A stretch of 15,547 nt of DNA, taken from contig JAURKN010000118.1 of NCBI GenBank assembly GCA_030831725.1, positions 1-15,547 of the forward strand, written 5' to 3'. Shown in pieces: positions 6,177-13,170 of the stretch (positions are counted from its first letter, which is position 1; every line of letters begins with the position of its first letter). This stretch comes from Ferruginibacter sp. Lineage in GTDB: Bacteria > Bacteroidota > Bacteroidia > Chitinophagales > Chitinophagaceae. A program made the position numbers and the translations under genes. The notes beneath the pieces were generated by a model that worked only from the letters and a program-made list of their open reading frames with translations, ran no database searches and was not told the DNA's origin.

Positions 6177-6998
6177 ATGCGACAAAACTTTCATATTCCT
6201 ATGTTGTTGATAACAGGAATGTTATTTCTGATTTCCGGTTGCTCGGTAAATAAGGCAAAGGTGGACGATAGTCTTAAACAACATTTCGACAATGCTCAAG
6301 TAGACGGTTGCTTTACCATGATAGACAATGCCAGCGGAGAAATAACAGTCTACAACATGAAGCTGGATACAGCAAGAAAACTACCTGGATCTACGTTTCA
6401 CATTCTGGGTTCATTGATGGCTTTGGAAACAGGAGTGTTGCCAGATGAAAAAACAGAAATAAGTATCGATAGTTTGAAATATTCAGATTGGAAAGGGAAA
6501 AATCCAATTTCTCTTACCGATGCTTTTCAGCAAGATGCAGATCCTTTTTTTGCAACAGTGATGGAAAAAATGGGCAGCGATACGATCAAAGGATGGATAG
6601 ACAGTATCGGTTACGGAAACAAAAATTTCGGCGCCAAAGGAGAATTATTCTGGATGAACAACCAGTTGAAGATCTCTCCGGATGAGCAGTTGGGATTTAT
6701 GAAAAAATTATATTTCGACCAGCTGCCATTCAGAAAATCGGTGATGGAATCATTACGTGGGATGATGATGCGTGAAGACAACAGCGCTTATCGATTGAGC
6801 TATCAGTCAGCAGAAGGACTGGATGAAAAAAAGCAAAAGATCGCATGGACTTGTGGATGGATCGAGGAGAACAGACATGTGTATTTATTTGTGACCATGA
6901 TTGATGCAGGTAAACAAGAAGGTGATGCAAAAAAGAAATGTTCAGACCTGACCAAAAATATACTTAAAGGGTATGGATTCTTTTTAGGAAAAAAATAA
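6177..6998 (+). CDS. OXA-type (class D beta-lactamase fold) lipoprotein lacking catalytic residues
   Basis: A 273-residue protein with a lipoprotein signal (LISGC, lipid Cys22). The rest aligns by eye with class D beta-lactamases. PGSTFHILGSLMALETGVL matches the STFK helix. YGN is at 146-148, FW at 158-159, and LKISPDEQLGFMKKLYFDQL matches the OXA helix after FW. The strand IAWTCGW (222-228) matches the terminal IGWxVGW. The catalytic elements are altered. The S-x-x-K serine is kept (Ser72) but the carboxylated lysine is His75 (CAC at 6399-6401). The S-x-V motif is D120-A-D122, and the K-T-G motif is replaced around Q210-S211-A212. I infer a pseudoenzyme, possibly a peptidoglycan or ligand-binding envelope protein. 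The frame is intact, so it is not a decaying gene. It lies 11 bases before ispG. The fold assignment is good and the function unknown. Confidence 0.8.
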   Translation: MRQNFHIPMLLITGMLFLISGCSVNKAKVDDSLKQHFDNAQVDGCFTMIDNASGEITVYNMKLDTARKLPGSTFHILGSLMALETGVLPDEKTEISIDSLKYSDWKGKNPISLTDAFQQDADPFFATVMEKMGSDTIKGWIDSIGYGNKNFGAKGELFWMNNQLKISPDEQLGFMKKLYFDQLPFRKSVMESLRGMMMREDNSAYRLSYQSAEGLDEKKQKIAWTCGWIEENRHVYLFVTMIDAGKQEGDAKKKCSDLTKNILKGYGFFLGKK

Positions 6999-7009
6999 AA
7001 ACAAATTCC

Positions 7010-8980
7010 ATGGCATTGTTCAAATATTGTGAGTCGATGTCTGAGTATAAAAGACTCAGAACCCGTGAAGTAAAAGTGGGCAACCTTCTCATTGGAGGGA
7101 ACAACCCCATTCGGGTGCAAACGATGACCACAACGGATACCATGGATACGATGGCAACAGTGGAACAAACCATACGATGCATCGAGGCGGGAGCAGAGTT
7201 GGTCAGGATAACGGCGCCTTCAAAAAAGGAAGCGGAGAACCTGCTTCACATCAAAGAAGAATTAAGAAAGAGAGGTTATACGACTCCACTTGTGGCGGAT
7301 ATCCATTTCACCCCTAACGCGGCGGAAATCGCAGCAGGCATTGTTGAAAAAGTGAGAGTCAATCCAGGCAACTACGTCGATAAGAAAAAATTTGAGCAGA
7401 TTGAATATACCGATGTTGAATACCAGGAAGAGATTGAGCGTATTCGTGAGCGTTTCACCCCGTTGGTTAACATCTGCAAAACACATGGCACTGCGATGCG
7501 AATTGGAACCAATCATGGCAGTTTGAGCGACAGGATCATGAGCAGATATGGAGACACAGCCATCGGCATGGTTGAATCTGCGATGGAATTTCTAAGAATC
7601 GCCCGTTCACTGGATTACCATCAGATCGTATTGAGTATGAAAAGCAGCAATCCGCAGGTGATGGTGCAGGCATACCGATTGCTGGTGAATCACATGATGA
7701 ACGAATTCGGCGAATGTTATCCGCTGCATCTTGGCGTAACCGAAGCCGGCGACGGAGAAGACGGCAGAATAAAGTCAGCCATTGGTATAGGAACATTACT
7801 TGAAGACGGCATCGGTGATACCATTCGTGTATCCCTTACCGAAGATCCGGAATTTGAAATACCCGTTTGCAAAGACCTCGTAAAAAGATACCATCCGGAA
7901 AGAATGCAATCGGCTAAATCGCTGCCCGAATTGAATAATCTGTCTTGGAATCCGGTTCATTATCAAAGAAGAAAAACAAAACCAGTGGCGAACATCGGCG
8001 GAGAGCAGGTTCCTGTCTTCGTCGCCGATTTCCACCAATATTCCAACATTGTTCCAGAGAGTCTGATTGCAATAGGATATCATTATCATACAGAAACAGA
8101 AAAGTGGAGCATTTCGGATGCCGCCGCAGACTTCCTGTTCTGTAAAACAGAACCATCCTTTGCATTACCCGGAACACTTGGTGTTATCTTAAACCAACAG
8201 AAATGGTTAAACGCAAATGACAAAACAAAATGTCATCCAATTCTCACAGAGCAGGAATACCTGAACGATGAAATCAAAAAATCCGATTTGCTCAATTTCG
8301 TCATGCTCGACTGTAACGGTTCTGGATCAAATGTTTCAAATAAATTGTTCGATAAAATCAAATCCGATTCCACTGCTGTGCTCTGTCTCAGCTCTCAAAA
8401 TATCAACGCGGTAGCATCTGTAAGAAACATGTTTGTCAGTTTGTCGGAATACAATATCGATAACCCTGTTATTCTGATTTGCGACAGCAACCACAGCAAT
8501 TTCGATGAATCGCTGCTCCATTATTCCATAGAAACCGGCGCCTTACTGATTGACGGATTGTCTGACGGAATCTGCCTCGGTTATCGTTATGATGAAAGCA
8601 TACTGCCACCGACGGAGAAAATCAACAGCATCGCTTTCGGAATACTTCAGGCAACCAGAACCCGAATTTCCAAAACCGAATACATAAGCTGCCCGAGCTG
8701 CGGAAGAACCCTTTTCGATCTACAGGAAACAACAGCGAAAATCAGAGCCGTTACCCATCATCTCAAAGGTGTGAAAATCGCCATCATGGGATGCATTGTA
8801 AATGGCCCCGGCGAAATGGCCGACGCTGATTTTGGATACGTCGGAAGCGGTGTAGATAAAATAACGCTCTACAAAGGAAAAGAAGTGGTGAAAAGAAATA
8901 TTCCCAGCCACATCGCCGTAGACGAGCTGATCGAATTATTAAAGAGCAATGACGCATGGGTTGAACCACCCTTGGTTTGA
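7010..8980 (+). CDS. ispG: 4-hydroxy-3-methylbut-2-enyl diphosphate synthase, long inserted form
   Basis: Converts MEcPP to HMBPP in the MEP isoprenoid pathway, in the cytoplasm. At 656 residues it is the three-domain type known from Bacteroidota, Chlamydiae and plants, against about 370 in E. coli. The TIM-barrel domain spans roughly residues 15-300 (PIRVQTMTTTDTMDT, ADIHFTPNAA, MRIGTNHGSLSDRI, LGVTEAGDGEDGRIKSAIGI). The inserted domain spans about 320-555 and is poorly conserved. The C-terminal domain binds a [4Fe-4S] cluster through C561 and C564 (SCPSCGRT), C595 and Glu602 (GCIVNGPGE). All four ligands are present. The ATG at 7010 gives the usual entry (KYCESMSEYKRLRTREVKVG). It lies between the OXA-like lipoprotein and an acyltransferase gene and is probably cotranscribed from the promoter at 5565. 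Confidence 0.96.
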   Translation: MALFKYCESMSEYKRLRTREVKVGNLLIGGNNPIRVQTMTTTDTMDTMATVEQTIRCIEAGAELVRITAPSKKEAENLLHIKEELRKRGYTTPLVADIHFTPNAAEIAAGIVEKVRVNPGNYVDKKKFEQIEYTDVEYQEEIERIRERFTPLVNICKTHGTAMRIGTNHGSLSDRIMSRYGDTAIGMVESAMEFLRIARSLDYHQIVLSMKSSNPQVMVQAYRLLVNHMMNEFGECYPLHLGVTEAGDGEDGRIKSAIGIGTLLEDGIGDTIRVSLTEDPEFEIPVCKDLVKRYHPERMQSAKSLPELNNLSWNPVHYQRRKTKPVANIGGEQVPVFVADFHQYSNIVPESLIAIGYHYHTETEKWSISDAAADFLFCKTEPSFALPGTLGVILNQQKWLNANDKTKCHPILTEQEYLNDEIKKSDLLNFVMLDCNGSGSNVSNKLFDKIKSDSTAVLCLSSQNINAVASVRNMFVSLSEYNIDNPVILICDSNHSNFDESLLHYSIETGALLIDGLSDGICLGYRYDESILPPTEKINSIAFGILQATRTRISKTEYISCPSCGRTLFDLQETTAKIRAVTHHLKGVKIAIMGCIVNGPGEMADADFGYVGSGVDKITLYKGKEVVKRNIPSHIAVDELIELLKSNDAWVEPPLV

Positions 8981-8996
8981 TTGAAAAAAATTGAGC

Positions 8997-9899
8997 ATGT
9001 ATTTTATTGTATATCCTTTATTGTATCTTTTTTCCCTGCTCCCTTTGTTTGTGTTATATAGGATCAGCGATTTCACCGCTTTTTTGATGTATCATGTCAT
9101 CAAATACAGAAGAGATGTGGTGAGAGCAAATCTGACTCATGCTTTCCCGGAAAAAGAACTAAAAGAAATCATTTCGATAGAAAAAAAATTTTACCGCAAT
9201 TTCACAGACGCATTCATTGAAACGCTGAAGATGATCAGCATCTCAGACAGAGCGTTTTCGAAAATGGCTTCGATGGATCTGACAGAAGCCAACCGTATAG
9301 CGGCAACCGGAAAATCGATTCAGTTCGAAGGAGGACATCAGTTCAACTGGGAATTGGCCAACTGGATTATTTCCAGAGACATGAAAATCCCATTTGTGGG
9401 TGTCTACCACGCGCTTCACAACAAGGCATTCGACAAAATCATGTACGACCTTCGAGCAAAAAAAGGAACCAGACTTGTATCCACAAAAGAGTTTAAAAAT
9501 CGGATGCATAAGTTGCTGGAAACGCAGTACAGTATCGGATTGGCAGCAGATCAAAATCCGAATGATGCAGGAAAAGCATATTGGATCATGTTTTTCGGCA
9601 GGCCCGTTCCTTTCGTTCATGGACCGGAGCGCTCCGCTGTTCAAAGAAATAACGCAGTGATATTTGTCAAACAAATTAAACTGTCAAGGGGAAAATATCG
9701 CTTCGACACAAAAGTCATCACCGAAAATGGCGCTGAATGGAAGGATGGCGATTTGACAAAAGCCTATCGTGATTTACTGGAGGAAACCATCAGAGAACAA
9801 CCCGACAATTACTTGTGGAGCCATAGAAGATGGAAATGGGAATACAGGGATGACTTCAAAGACAGATGGTTTGAAAAGGAATCACCTTATGTGAATTAA
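8997..9899 (+). CDS. LpxL/HtrB-family lysophospholipid (lipid A-type) acyltransferase
   Basis: Membrane-associated acyltransferase of 300 residues that probably adds a secondary acyl chain to lipid A or an aminolipid. The N-terminal hydrophobic stretch YFIVYPLLYLFSLLPLFVLY anchors it. RRDVVRANLTHAFPEK is the typical family entry. The catalytic H-x4-E is H114 to E119 in GGHQFNWE. Further family marks are LAADQNPNDAG, a PVPFVHGPE segment close to the usual G-P motif, and SHRRWKWE near the end. I start at the ATG 8997. A TTG at 8991 would add only two residues and does not improve the match. It follows ispG by 16 bases. The last bases overlap the stop of the convergent sulfur gene. The exact acceptor cannot be told from sequence. 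Confidence 0.9.
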   Translation: MYFIVYPLLYLFSLLPLFVLYRISDFTAFLMYHVIKYRRDVVRANLTHAFPEKELKEIISIEKKFYRNFTDAFIETLKMISISDRAFSKMASMDLTEANRIAATGKSIQFEGGHQFNWELANWIISRDMKIPFVGVYHALHNKAFDKIMYDLRAKKGTRLVSTKEFKNRMHKLLETQYSIGLAADQNPNDAGKAYWIMFFGRPVPFVHGPERSAVQRNNAVIFVKQIKLSRGKYRFDTKVITENGAEWKDGDLTKAYRDLLEETIREQPDNYLWSHRRWKWEYRDDFKDRWFEKESPYVN

Positions 9900-11299
9900 C
9901 CTGCAACGGCTTTCCCCTTTACCACCTTGGCACCTTTTTGCTCTTTTATTTTATTCCAACCTCCCAATACATTTCTCAGGTTATGCAATCCCTGCCTTTT
10001 CAGAAGCGAACAAGCTATGACACTGCGATAGCCACCCGCACAATGAATATATAATTGCTGGTCTTCTTCGAATTGAGCGAGTTCTACAATGTTGGTCATC
10101 TCAGACAAAGGCAGATTCAATGCGTTATCAAGACGCCCAGATTCGAATTCATTTTCGTTTCGAACATCAACAACTTGCAAGTTGGGATCATGTGGAATAT
10201 CCATCATCAGCTCGTCAGCTTCGATATCGATGATCATGTCAATGGACTTCCCACTGTTTTGCCAAGCCTCAATACCTCCTTCCAAAAAACCAATCATGTT
10301 TTCAAATCCAACGCGACTCAATCTTGTAACTGTTTCTGCCTCTTTACCATTTTCTGTAACCAATAACATCGGCTGATCGAAAGACAACAAAGTCGCTGCC
10401 CATTCGGCGAATCGTCCTTCCAAACCGATGAAAACCGAGCCTGGAACAAAACCTTGTGTGAAGGTTTCCGCATGTCGGGTGTCAATCACACATGCTCCAT
10501 TTGTGATTTCCTGTTCAAAAGCCTCCACAGATAGTGGTTTAACGCCCTGCGTAAGCACTTCGTCTATCGATGAATATCCTTTTTGATTGATGCTGGCATT
10601 GATGGCGAAATAACCCGGAGCAGGCTTTAATCCATCGGTAACCGCTTCGATAAACGCCTCCTTAGACTGTGGCTGAAGCGCATAATTGCTTGCTTTCTGC
10701 TCTCCTATCGTACTGAATGTATTGGGTCCAAGATTCTTTCCGCAACTGCTTCCCGGTCCATGTGCAGGGTAAACAAGAATGTCGTCGCTCAGTGGTAGAA
10801 TTTTTTGGGTGAGACTCTCATACATGATAGCGGCAAGTTCTTCGCTGCTCATTTGTCCGCTGCTTAAATCCGGGCGTCCCACATCTCCCACAAACAATGT
10901 GTCTCCGGTAAAAATAGCGTGTGGTTTCCCTGTCTCATCATGCAAGAGATAACATGTGCTCTCGAGCGTATGTCCGGGGGTATGCAAAACCTTTATTGTA
11001 ACTTTTCCGATTTGAATGATGTCGCCATCTTTCGCATTGTGAATGGGGTAATGGGTGACTGCACCTGGACCATAGATGATCGGAGCTCCGGTTTTCTTGC
11101 TCAGGTCTATGTGACCACTAACAAAATCGGCATGAAAATGGGTTTCCAGGATATTTATGATTTTCGCACCTCTGTCAGCTGCAAAACGAATGTATTGGTC
11201 AACATCCCTTAACGGATCTATGATAACGGCTTGACCTTCACTTTCCACATAATAGGCCGCTTCGCTGAGACAATTGGTATAGAATTGCTGTATGAACAT
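9896..11299 (-). CDS. CstB-like persulfide dioxygenase with pseudo-rhodanese and rhodanese domains
   Basis: A 467-residue three-domain protein. Residues 1-210 form a metallo-beta-lactamase fold of the ETHE1/persulfide dioxygenase group: THFHADFVSGH (H54, H56, D58), HTPGH (H110), TGDTLF (D133) and YPAHGPG (H180), enough to form the H-H-D mononuclear iron site. Residues 255-350 are a rhodanese fold whose active loop reads VTENGKE and has no cysteine. Residues 355-460 are a second rhodanese with an intact loop CAGGYRS (C420). This order matches staphylococcal CstB, which oxidises persulfides and makes thiosulfate. The likely role is cytoplasmic sulfide/persulfide detoxification. It lies downstream of an ArsR-type gene, separated by a terminator that also contains a promoter. 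Stop codons overlap with the convergent acyltransferase gene. Confidence 0.9.
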   Translation of the reverse strand: MFIQQFYTNCLSEAAYYVESEGQAVIIDPLRDVDQYIRFAADRGAKIINILETHFHADFVSGHIDLSKKTGAPIIYGPGAVTHYPIHNAKDGDIIQIGKVTIKVLHTPGHTLESTCYLLHDETGKPHAIFTGDTLFVGDVGRPDLSSGQMSSEELAAIMYESLTQKILPLSDDILVYPAHGPGSSCGKNLGPNTFSTIGEQKASNYALQPQSKEAFIEAVTDGLKPAPGYFAINASINQKGYSSIDEVLTQGVKPLSVEAFEQEITNGACVIDTRHAETFTQGFVPGSVFIGLEGRFAEWAATLLSFDQPMLLVTENGKEAETVTRLSRVGFENMIGFLEGGIEAWQNSGKSIDMIIDIEADELMMDIPHDPNLQVVDVRNENEFESGRLDNALNLPLSEMTNIVELAQFEEDQQLYIHCAGGYRSVIACSLLKRQGLHNLRNVLGGWNKIKEQKGAKVVKGKAVAG

Positions 11300-11313
11300 G
11301 TTTTCCTTTTTGG

Positions 11314-11343
11314 CAAAAATAAAAAAAGCGGCTGATCACTCAA
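11314..11343 (-). promoter_or_regulatory. Promoter of the persulfide dioxygenase gene, lying inside the terminator
   Basis: On the minus strand TTG (11343-11341) and TATTTTTG (11321-11314) are separated by 19 bases, an excellent fit to the Bacteroidota pattern TTG-N17-23-TAnnTTTG. The start codon follows 14 bases after the -7 element, giving a very short leader. The TTG lies in the terminator stem and the -7 element in its T-run. Confidence 0.6.
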
Positions 11344-11349
11344 CCGCTT
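11315..11349 (-). terminator. Intrinsic terminator after the arsR-like gene
   Basis: In minus-strand sense AAGCGG pairs with CCGCTT, a t/g mismatch follows, then TGA pairs with TCA around a 4-base loop. The stem is followed directly by T7, A and T5 counted with the stem end. It lies 22 bases after the stop of the ArsR-type gene. On the plus strand there is no T-run, so it acts in one direction. The same 24 bases are an imperfect palindrome that could serve as an ArsR-type operator. Confidence 0.8.
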
Positions 11350-11370
11350 ATGCATAATTTATCGGCAGAA

Positions 11371-11709
11371 TCAATCAACCAGTTCTTTGACGAACTTGTT
11401 GATTTCCTCAATACGCTTGTGATTTACAGTGTAATAGATAAACTTTCCGTCTCTTTGCGTGTTCACAATACCAACTTTTCGCAAGATGGCAAGATGCTGA
11501 GATGCTACAGACTGCTCGAGTCGAAGTCTTACATAGATTTCTGTAACTGTGATTTTTTTCTCTACATTGATAAGACCCAGAATTTGCTGACGAAGCTTAT
11601 GGTTCAGGGCTCTTAGTACAAGGGCGGCTTTTTTGACATTGTTGATGTTGATCTTCAATGTAGCTGCAAGGTCGTCTGAGGATTTACCAGATTGATTTGG
11701 AACAATCAT
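11371..11709 (-). CDS. ArsR/SmtB-type winged-helix repressor without cysteines
   Basis: A 112-residue dimeric winged-helix regulator of the ArsR fold. The core is ALVLRALNHKLRQQILGLIN (helices 1-2). The recognition helix region is EQSVASQHLAILRKVGIV and the wing NTQRDGKFIYYTV. The site where metal-sensing ArsR proteins have ELCVCDL reads VTEIYVRLRL, and there is no cysteine and no histidine cluster. It therefore cannot use the ArsR arsenic site, nor the two-cysteine persulfide switch of BigR/SqrR. It lies upstream of the persulfide dioxygenase gene on the same strand, which suggests control of sulfide detoxification, but I see no inducer site to support this. A -7 element stands 39 bases before its ATG. 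Similar cysteine-free members are, as I recall, common in Bacteroidota. Confidence 0.88.
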   Translation of the reverse strand: MIVPNQSGKSSDDLAATLKININNVKKAALVLRALNHKLRQQILGLINVEKKITVTEIYVRLRLEQSVASQHLAILRKVGIVNTQRDGKFIYYTVNHKRIEEINKFVKELVD

Positions 11710-11747
11710 AGGCTATTGGTTTTTTAAAGTTTGGAAATAAAGCAATG

Positions 11748-11755
11748 CAAATATA
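11748..11755 (-). promoter_or_regulatory. -7 element for the arsR-like gene
   Basis: TATATTTG on the minus strand fits TAnnTTTG exactly, 38 bases before the ATG at 11709. The surroundings (11710-11813) are very AT-rich. No TTG is found at the expected distance upstream. Confidence 0.5.
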
Positions 11756-11813
11756 TTACAACATAATTGAAAAATAAATAACTAAGTCATGGAATTTCAG
11801 AATCTTCATCATG

Positions 11814-12476
11814 TCAAGCCTGATATTCTTTCAAGTAATTGGGTGTAAGGGTGGCTAAGTCGGAAAATTCCGCTTTTGAAAAAGATTCCTCGGCAAGTTC
11901 GCACATCGACTCCATCCAATCTACCGATGATAAGAAAACAGCTTCCTCGCTATTGATTATTGAGTTGAATTTGGCAGAACCGCTGCCGAAAAAAATGATT
12001 TTTTGCTGCTGAAGTTCGGCTGAAAAGGAATGCTCATTCAAAATCATAGGTATTGGAGAAATTATGGTTTCCATCGATACATTGAACAATGCGGTGAACA
12101 CCTCCATTCTTCTGGCATCAATCATAGGACATATCAAGGCATCTTTTTCGATAGCGATGCTTTTGACGGCATTGGCCATTGTTTTCAGTGTGCAGAGCGA
12201 AATCAATGGAATCTGAAGTGCATGGCATATCCCTTTTGCAGCAGCCATTCCCACGCGCAAGCCGGTATAAGATCCGGGTCCACTTGTAACAGAAACCGCT
12301 TGAATGGACTTCATGTCTAATCGATGTTCGTTCAGCAATTGCTTGATTGCCGGGTGCAGAAAAACAGCATGGTCTTTTTGGATGGCATTTTGCAAAACAC
12401 CAAGCAACCTGCCATTTTCAGAGAGAGATACGCTTGCGTTTTCCTGTGCGGTATCGATATTCAGGATGATGCTCAT
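11814..12476 (-). CDS. tsaB: tRNA threonylcarbamoyladenosine biosynthesis protein TsaB
   Basis: Non-catalytic partner of TsaD in the complex that transfers threonylcarbamoyl to A37 of ANN-decoding tRNAs. It has 220 residues, normal for the family. ILNIDTAQENASVSLSENG is the ASKHA-fold first strand pair, and SVTSGPGSYTGLRVGMAAAK is the highly conserved TsaB signature at about 63-82. ICPMIDARRMEVFTALF is the second conserved block. Its ATG overlaps the stop of the upstream degenerate dehydrogenase gene in an ATGA, which points to coupled translation. The arsR-like gene follows after 104 bases. No sign of damage. Confidence 0.95.
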   Translation of the reverse strand: MSIILNIDTAQENASVSLSENGRLLGVLQNAIQKDHAVFLHPAIKQLLNEHRLDMKSIQAVSVTSGPGSYTGLRVGMAAAKGICHALQIPLISLCTLKTMANAVKSIAIEKDALICPMIDARRMEVFTALFNVSMETIISPIPMILNEHSFSAELQQQKIIFFGSGSAKFNSIINSEEAVFLSSVDWMESMCELAEESFSKAEFSDLATLTPNYLKEYQA

Positions 12477-13087
12477 AGCTCATTCGCTTTTTTGCTCAGC
12501 AATGCAGATGGTTGATATATCGGAGATTCCGTGGCCAATGTATCCAATAATTTTTTTACGTTTTGCAGTCCAATCTTATCCGCCCATTCAAATGGTCCAA
12601 GAGGATAATTCGTTCCCAGTTTTAAAGCGATATCCACGTCTTTCTCATCGCTTACGGATTGTTCAAGTGCGAAATACGCCTCATTGATAATCATTGAAAT
12701 CACGCGAGGTGCAACAAAACCCGGTTCATCCGGCAACCACTTGAGAGAAATTCCACATGCTTTTGCAAAGTCATTCAATGTTTCATTGCTCTTCCCTGAC
12801 AATTCCCAAGTTTTTCTCGACAGAAACCCTTTCCATCCATTTATTCTGACAACATGATTACCGTGTCCGTATTTAGATAGCTTATCTGTCACCGAATTGA
12901 CCAATACTATTTTTTTTGTAGTGTCATACACATTTGCAATCGCATCATCCATAAGATTTACAACTATGACTGTATCAGAATCAGACAAAGCTGATGACAG
13001 ATCTGAAGTATGTATCCATTCAACCTGAGGGCAACTTTCGGTCAACTCCTTAACCAATGCTTCATTTCCCAAAACATGCAATTTCAT
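12473..13087 (-). CDS. Short 3-hydroxyacyl-CoA dehydrogenase-like protein with degenerate active site
   Basis: A 204-residue protein against about 285 in true 3-hydroxybutyryl-CoA dehydrogenases. The C-terminal dimer domain is clear from about 125 on: EPGFVAPRVISMIINEAYFA, then DIALKLGTNYPLGPFEWADK and IGLQNVKKLLDTL. The N-terminal Rossmann part is short. It begins KLHVLGNEALVKEL, where the dinucleotide motif GxGxxG should be, and lacks that motif. The usual catalytic stretch with HFFNP reads VRINGWKGFLSRKTWEL, so the His is gone, and the conserved Asn in GFVANR is Pro. I infer a non-catalytic or repurposed member. I recall similar short forms in other Bacteroidota. The ATG at 13087 is chosen. 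The frame runs upstream to 13198, but that part is unlike the family and overlaps ridA. The stop overlaps tsaB. Confidence 0.82.
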   Translation of the reverse strand: MKLHVLGNEALVKELTESCPQVEWIHTSDLSSALSDSDTVIVVNLMDDAIANVYDTTKKIVLVNSVTDKLSKYGHGNHVVRINGWKGFLSRKTWELSGKSNETLNDFAKACGISLKWLPDEPGFVAPRVISMIINEAYFALEQSVSDEKDVDIALKLGTNYPLGPFEWADKIGLQNVKKLLDTLATESPIYQPSALLSKKANEL

Positions 13088-13095
13088 TTGTGATA

Positions 13096-13109
13096 ATTTT
13101 TGCAAAAAT
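13096..13109. repeat. 14-bp perfect palindrome in the divergent ridA / dehydrogenase-like promoter region
   Basis: ATTTTTGCAAAAAT is its own reverse complement. It contains the bulk of the minus-strand -7 element (13103-13110). It could be an operator for a dimeric regulator, though AT-rich palindromes occur by chance in such gaps. Confidence 0.4.
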
Positions 13110-13133
13110 AGGCAGGGAAATAGGATATATTTG
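13100..13133 (+). promoter_or_regulatory. Promoter for ridA
   Basis: TATATTTG at 13126-13133 fits TAnnTTTG exactly. A TTG at 13100-13102 stands 23 bases upstream, at the upper end of the accepted spacing. The leader to the ridA start would be about 30 bases. Confidence 0.5.
13103..13110 (-). promoter_or_regulatory. -7 element for the dehydrogenase-like / tsaB unit
   Basis: Minus-strand TATTTTTG is an exact TAnnTTTG match, 15 bases before the ATG at 13087. No TTG is found at the proper distance. It stands back to back with the ridA element at 13126. Confidence 0.5.
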
Positions 13134-13170
13134 TATCTGAAAGAAAAACCCCCAAAAGGAAAAAAGAATT

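Noticed and set aside
6177..6998. Active OXA beta-lactamase conferring resistance
   Set aside because: The lysine of STFK, the S-x-V and the K-T-G motifs are all missing, so hydrolysis of beta-lactams is unlikely.
8991..8996. TTG start for the acyltransferase
   Set aside because: The ATG two codons on gives the normal family entry MYFIVYPLLYL.
9243..9674. Minus-strand open frame of 143 codons opposite the acyltransferase
   Set aside because: Antisense to a well-conserved gene, and no domain is visible.
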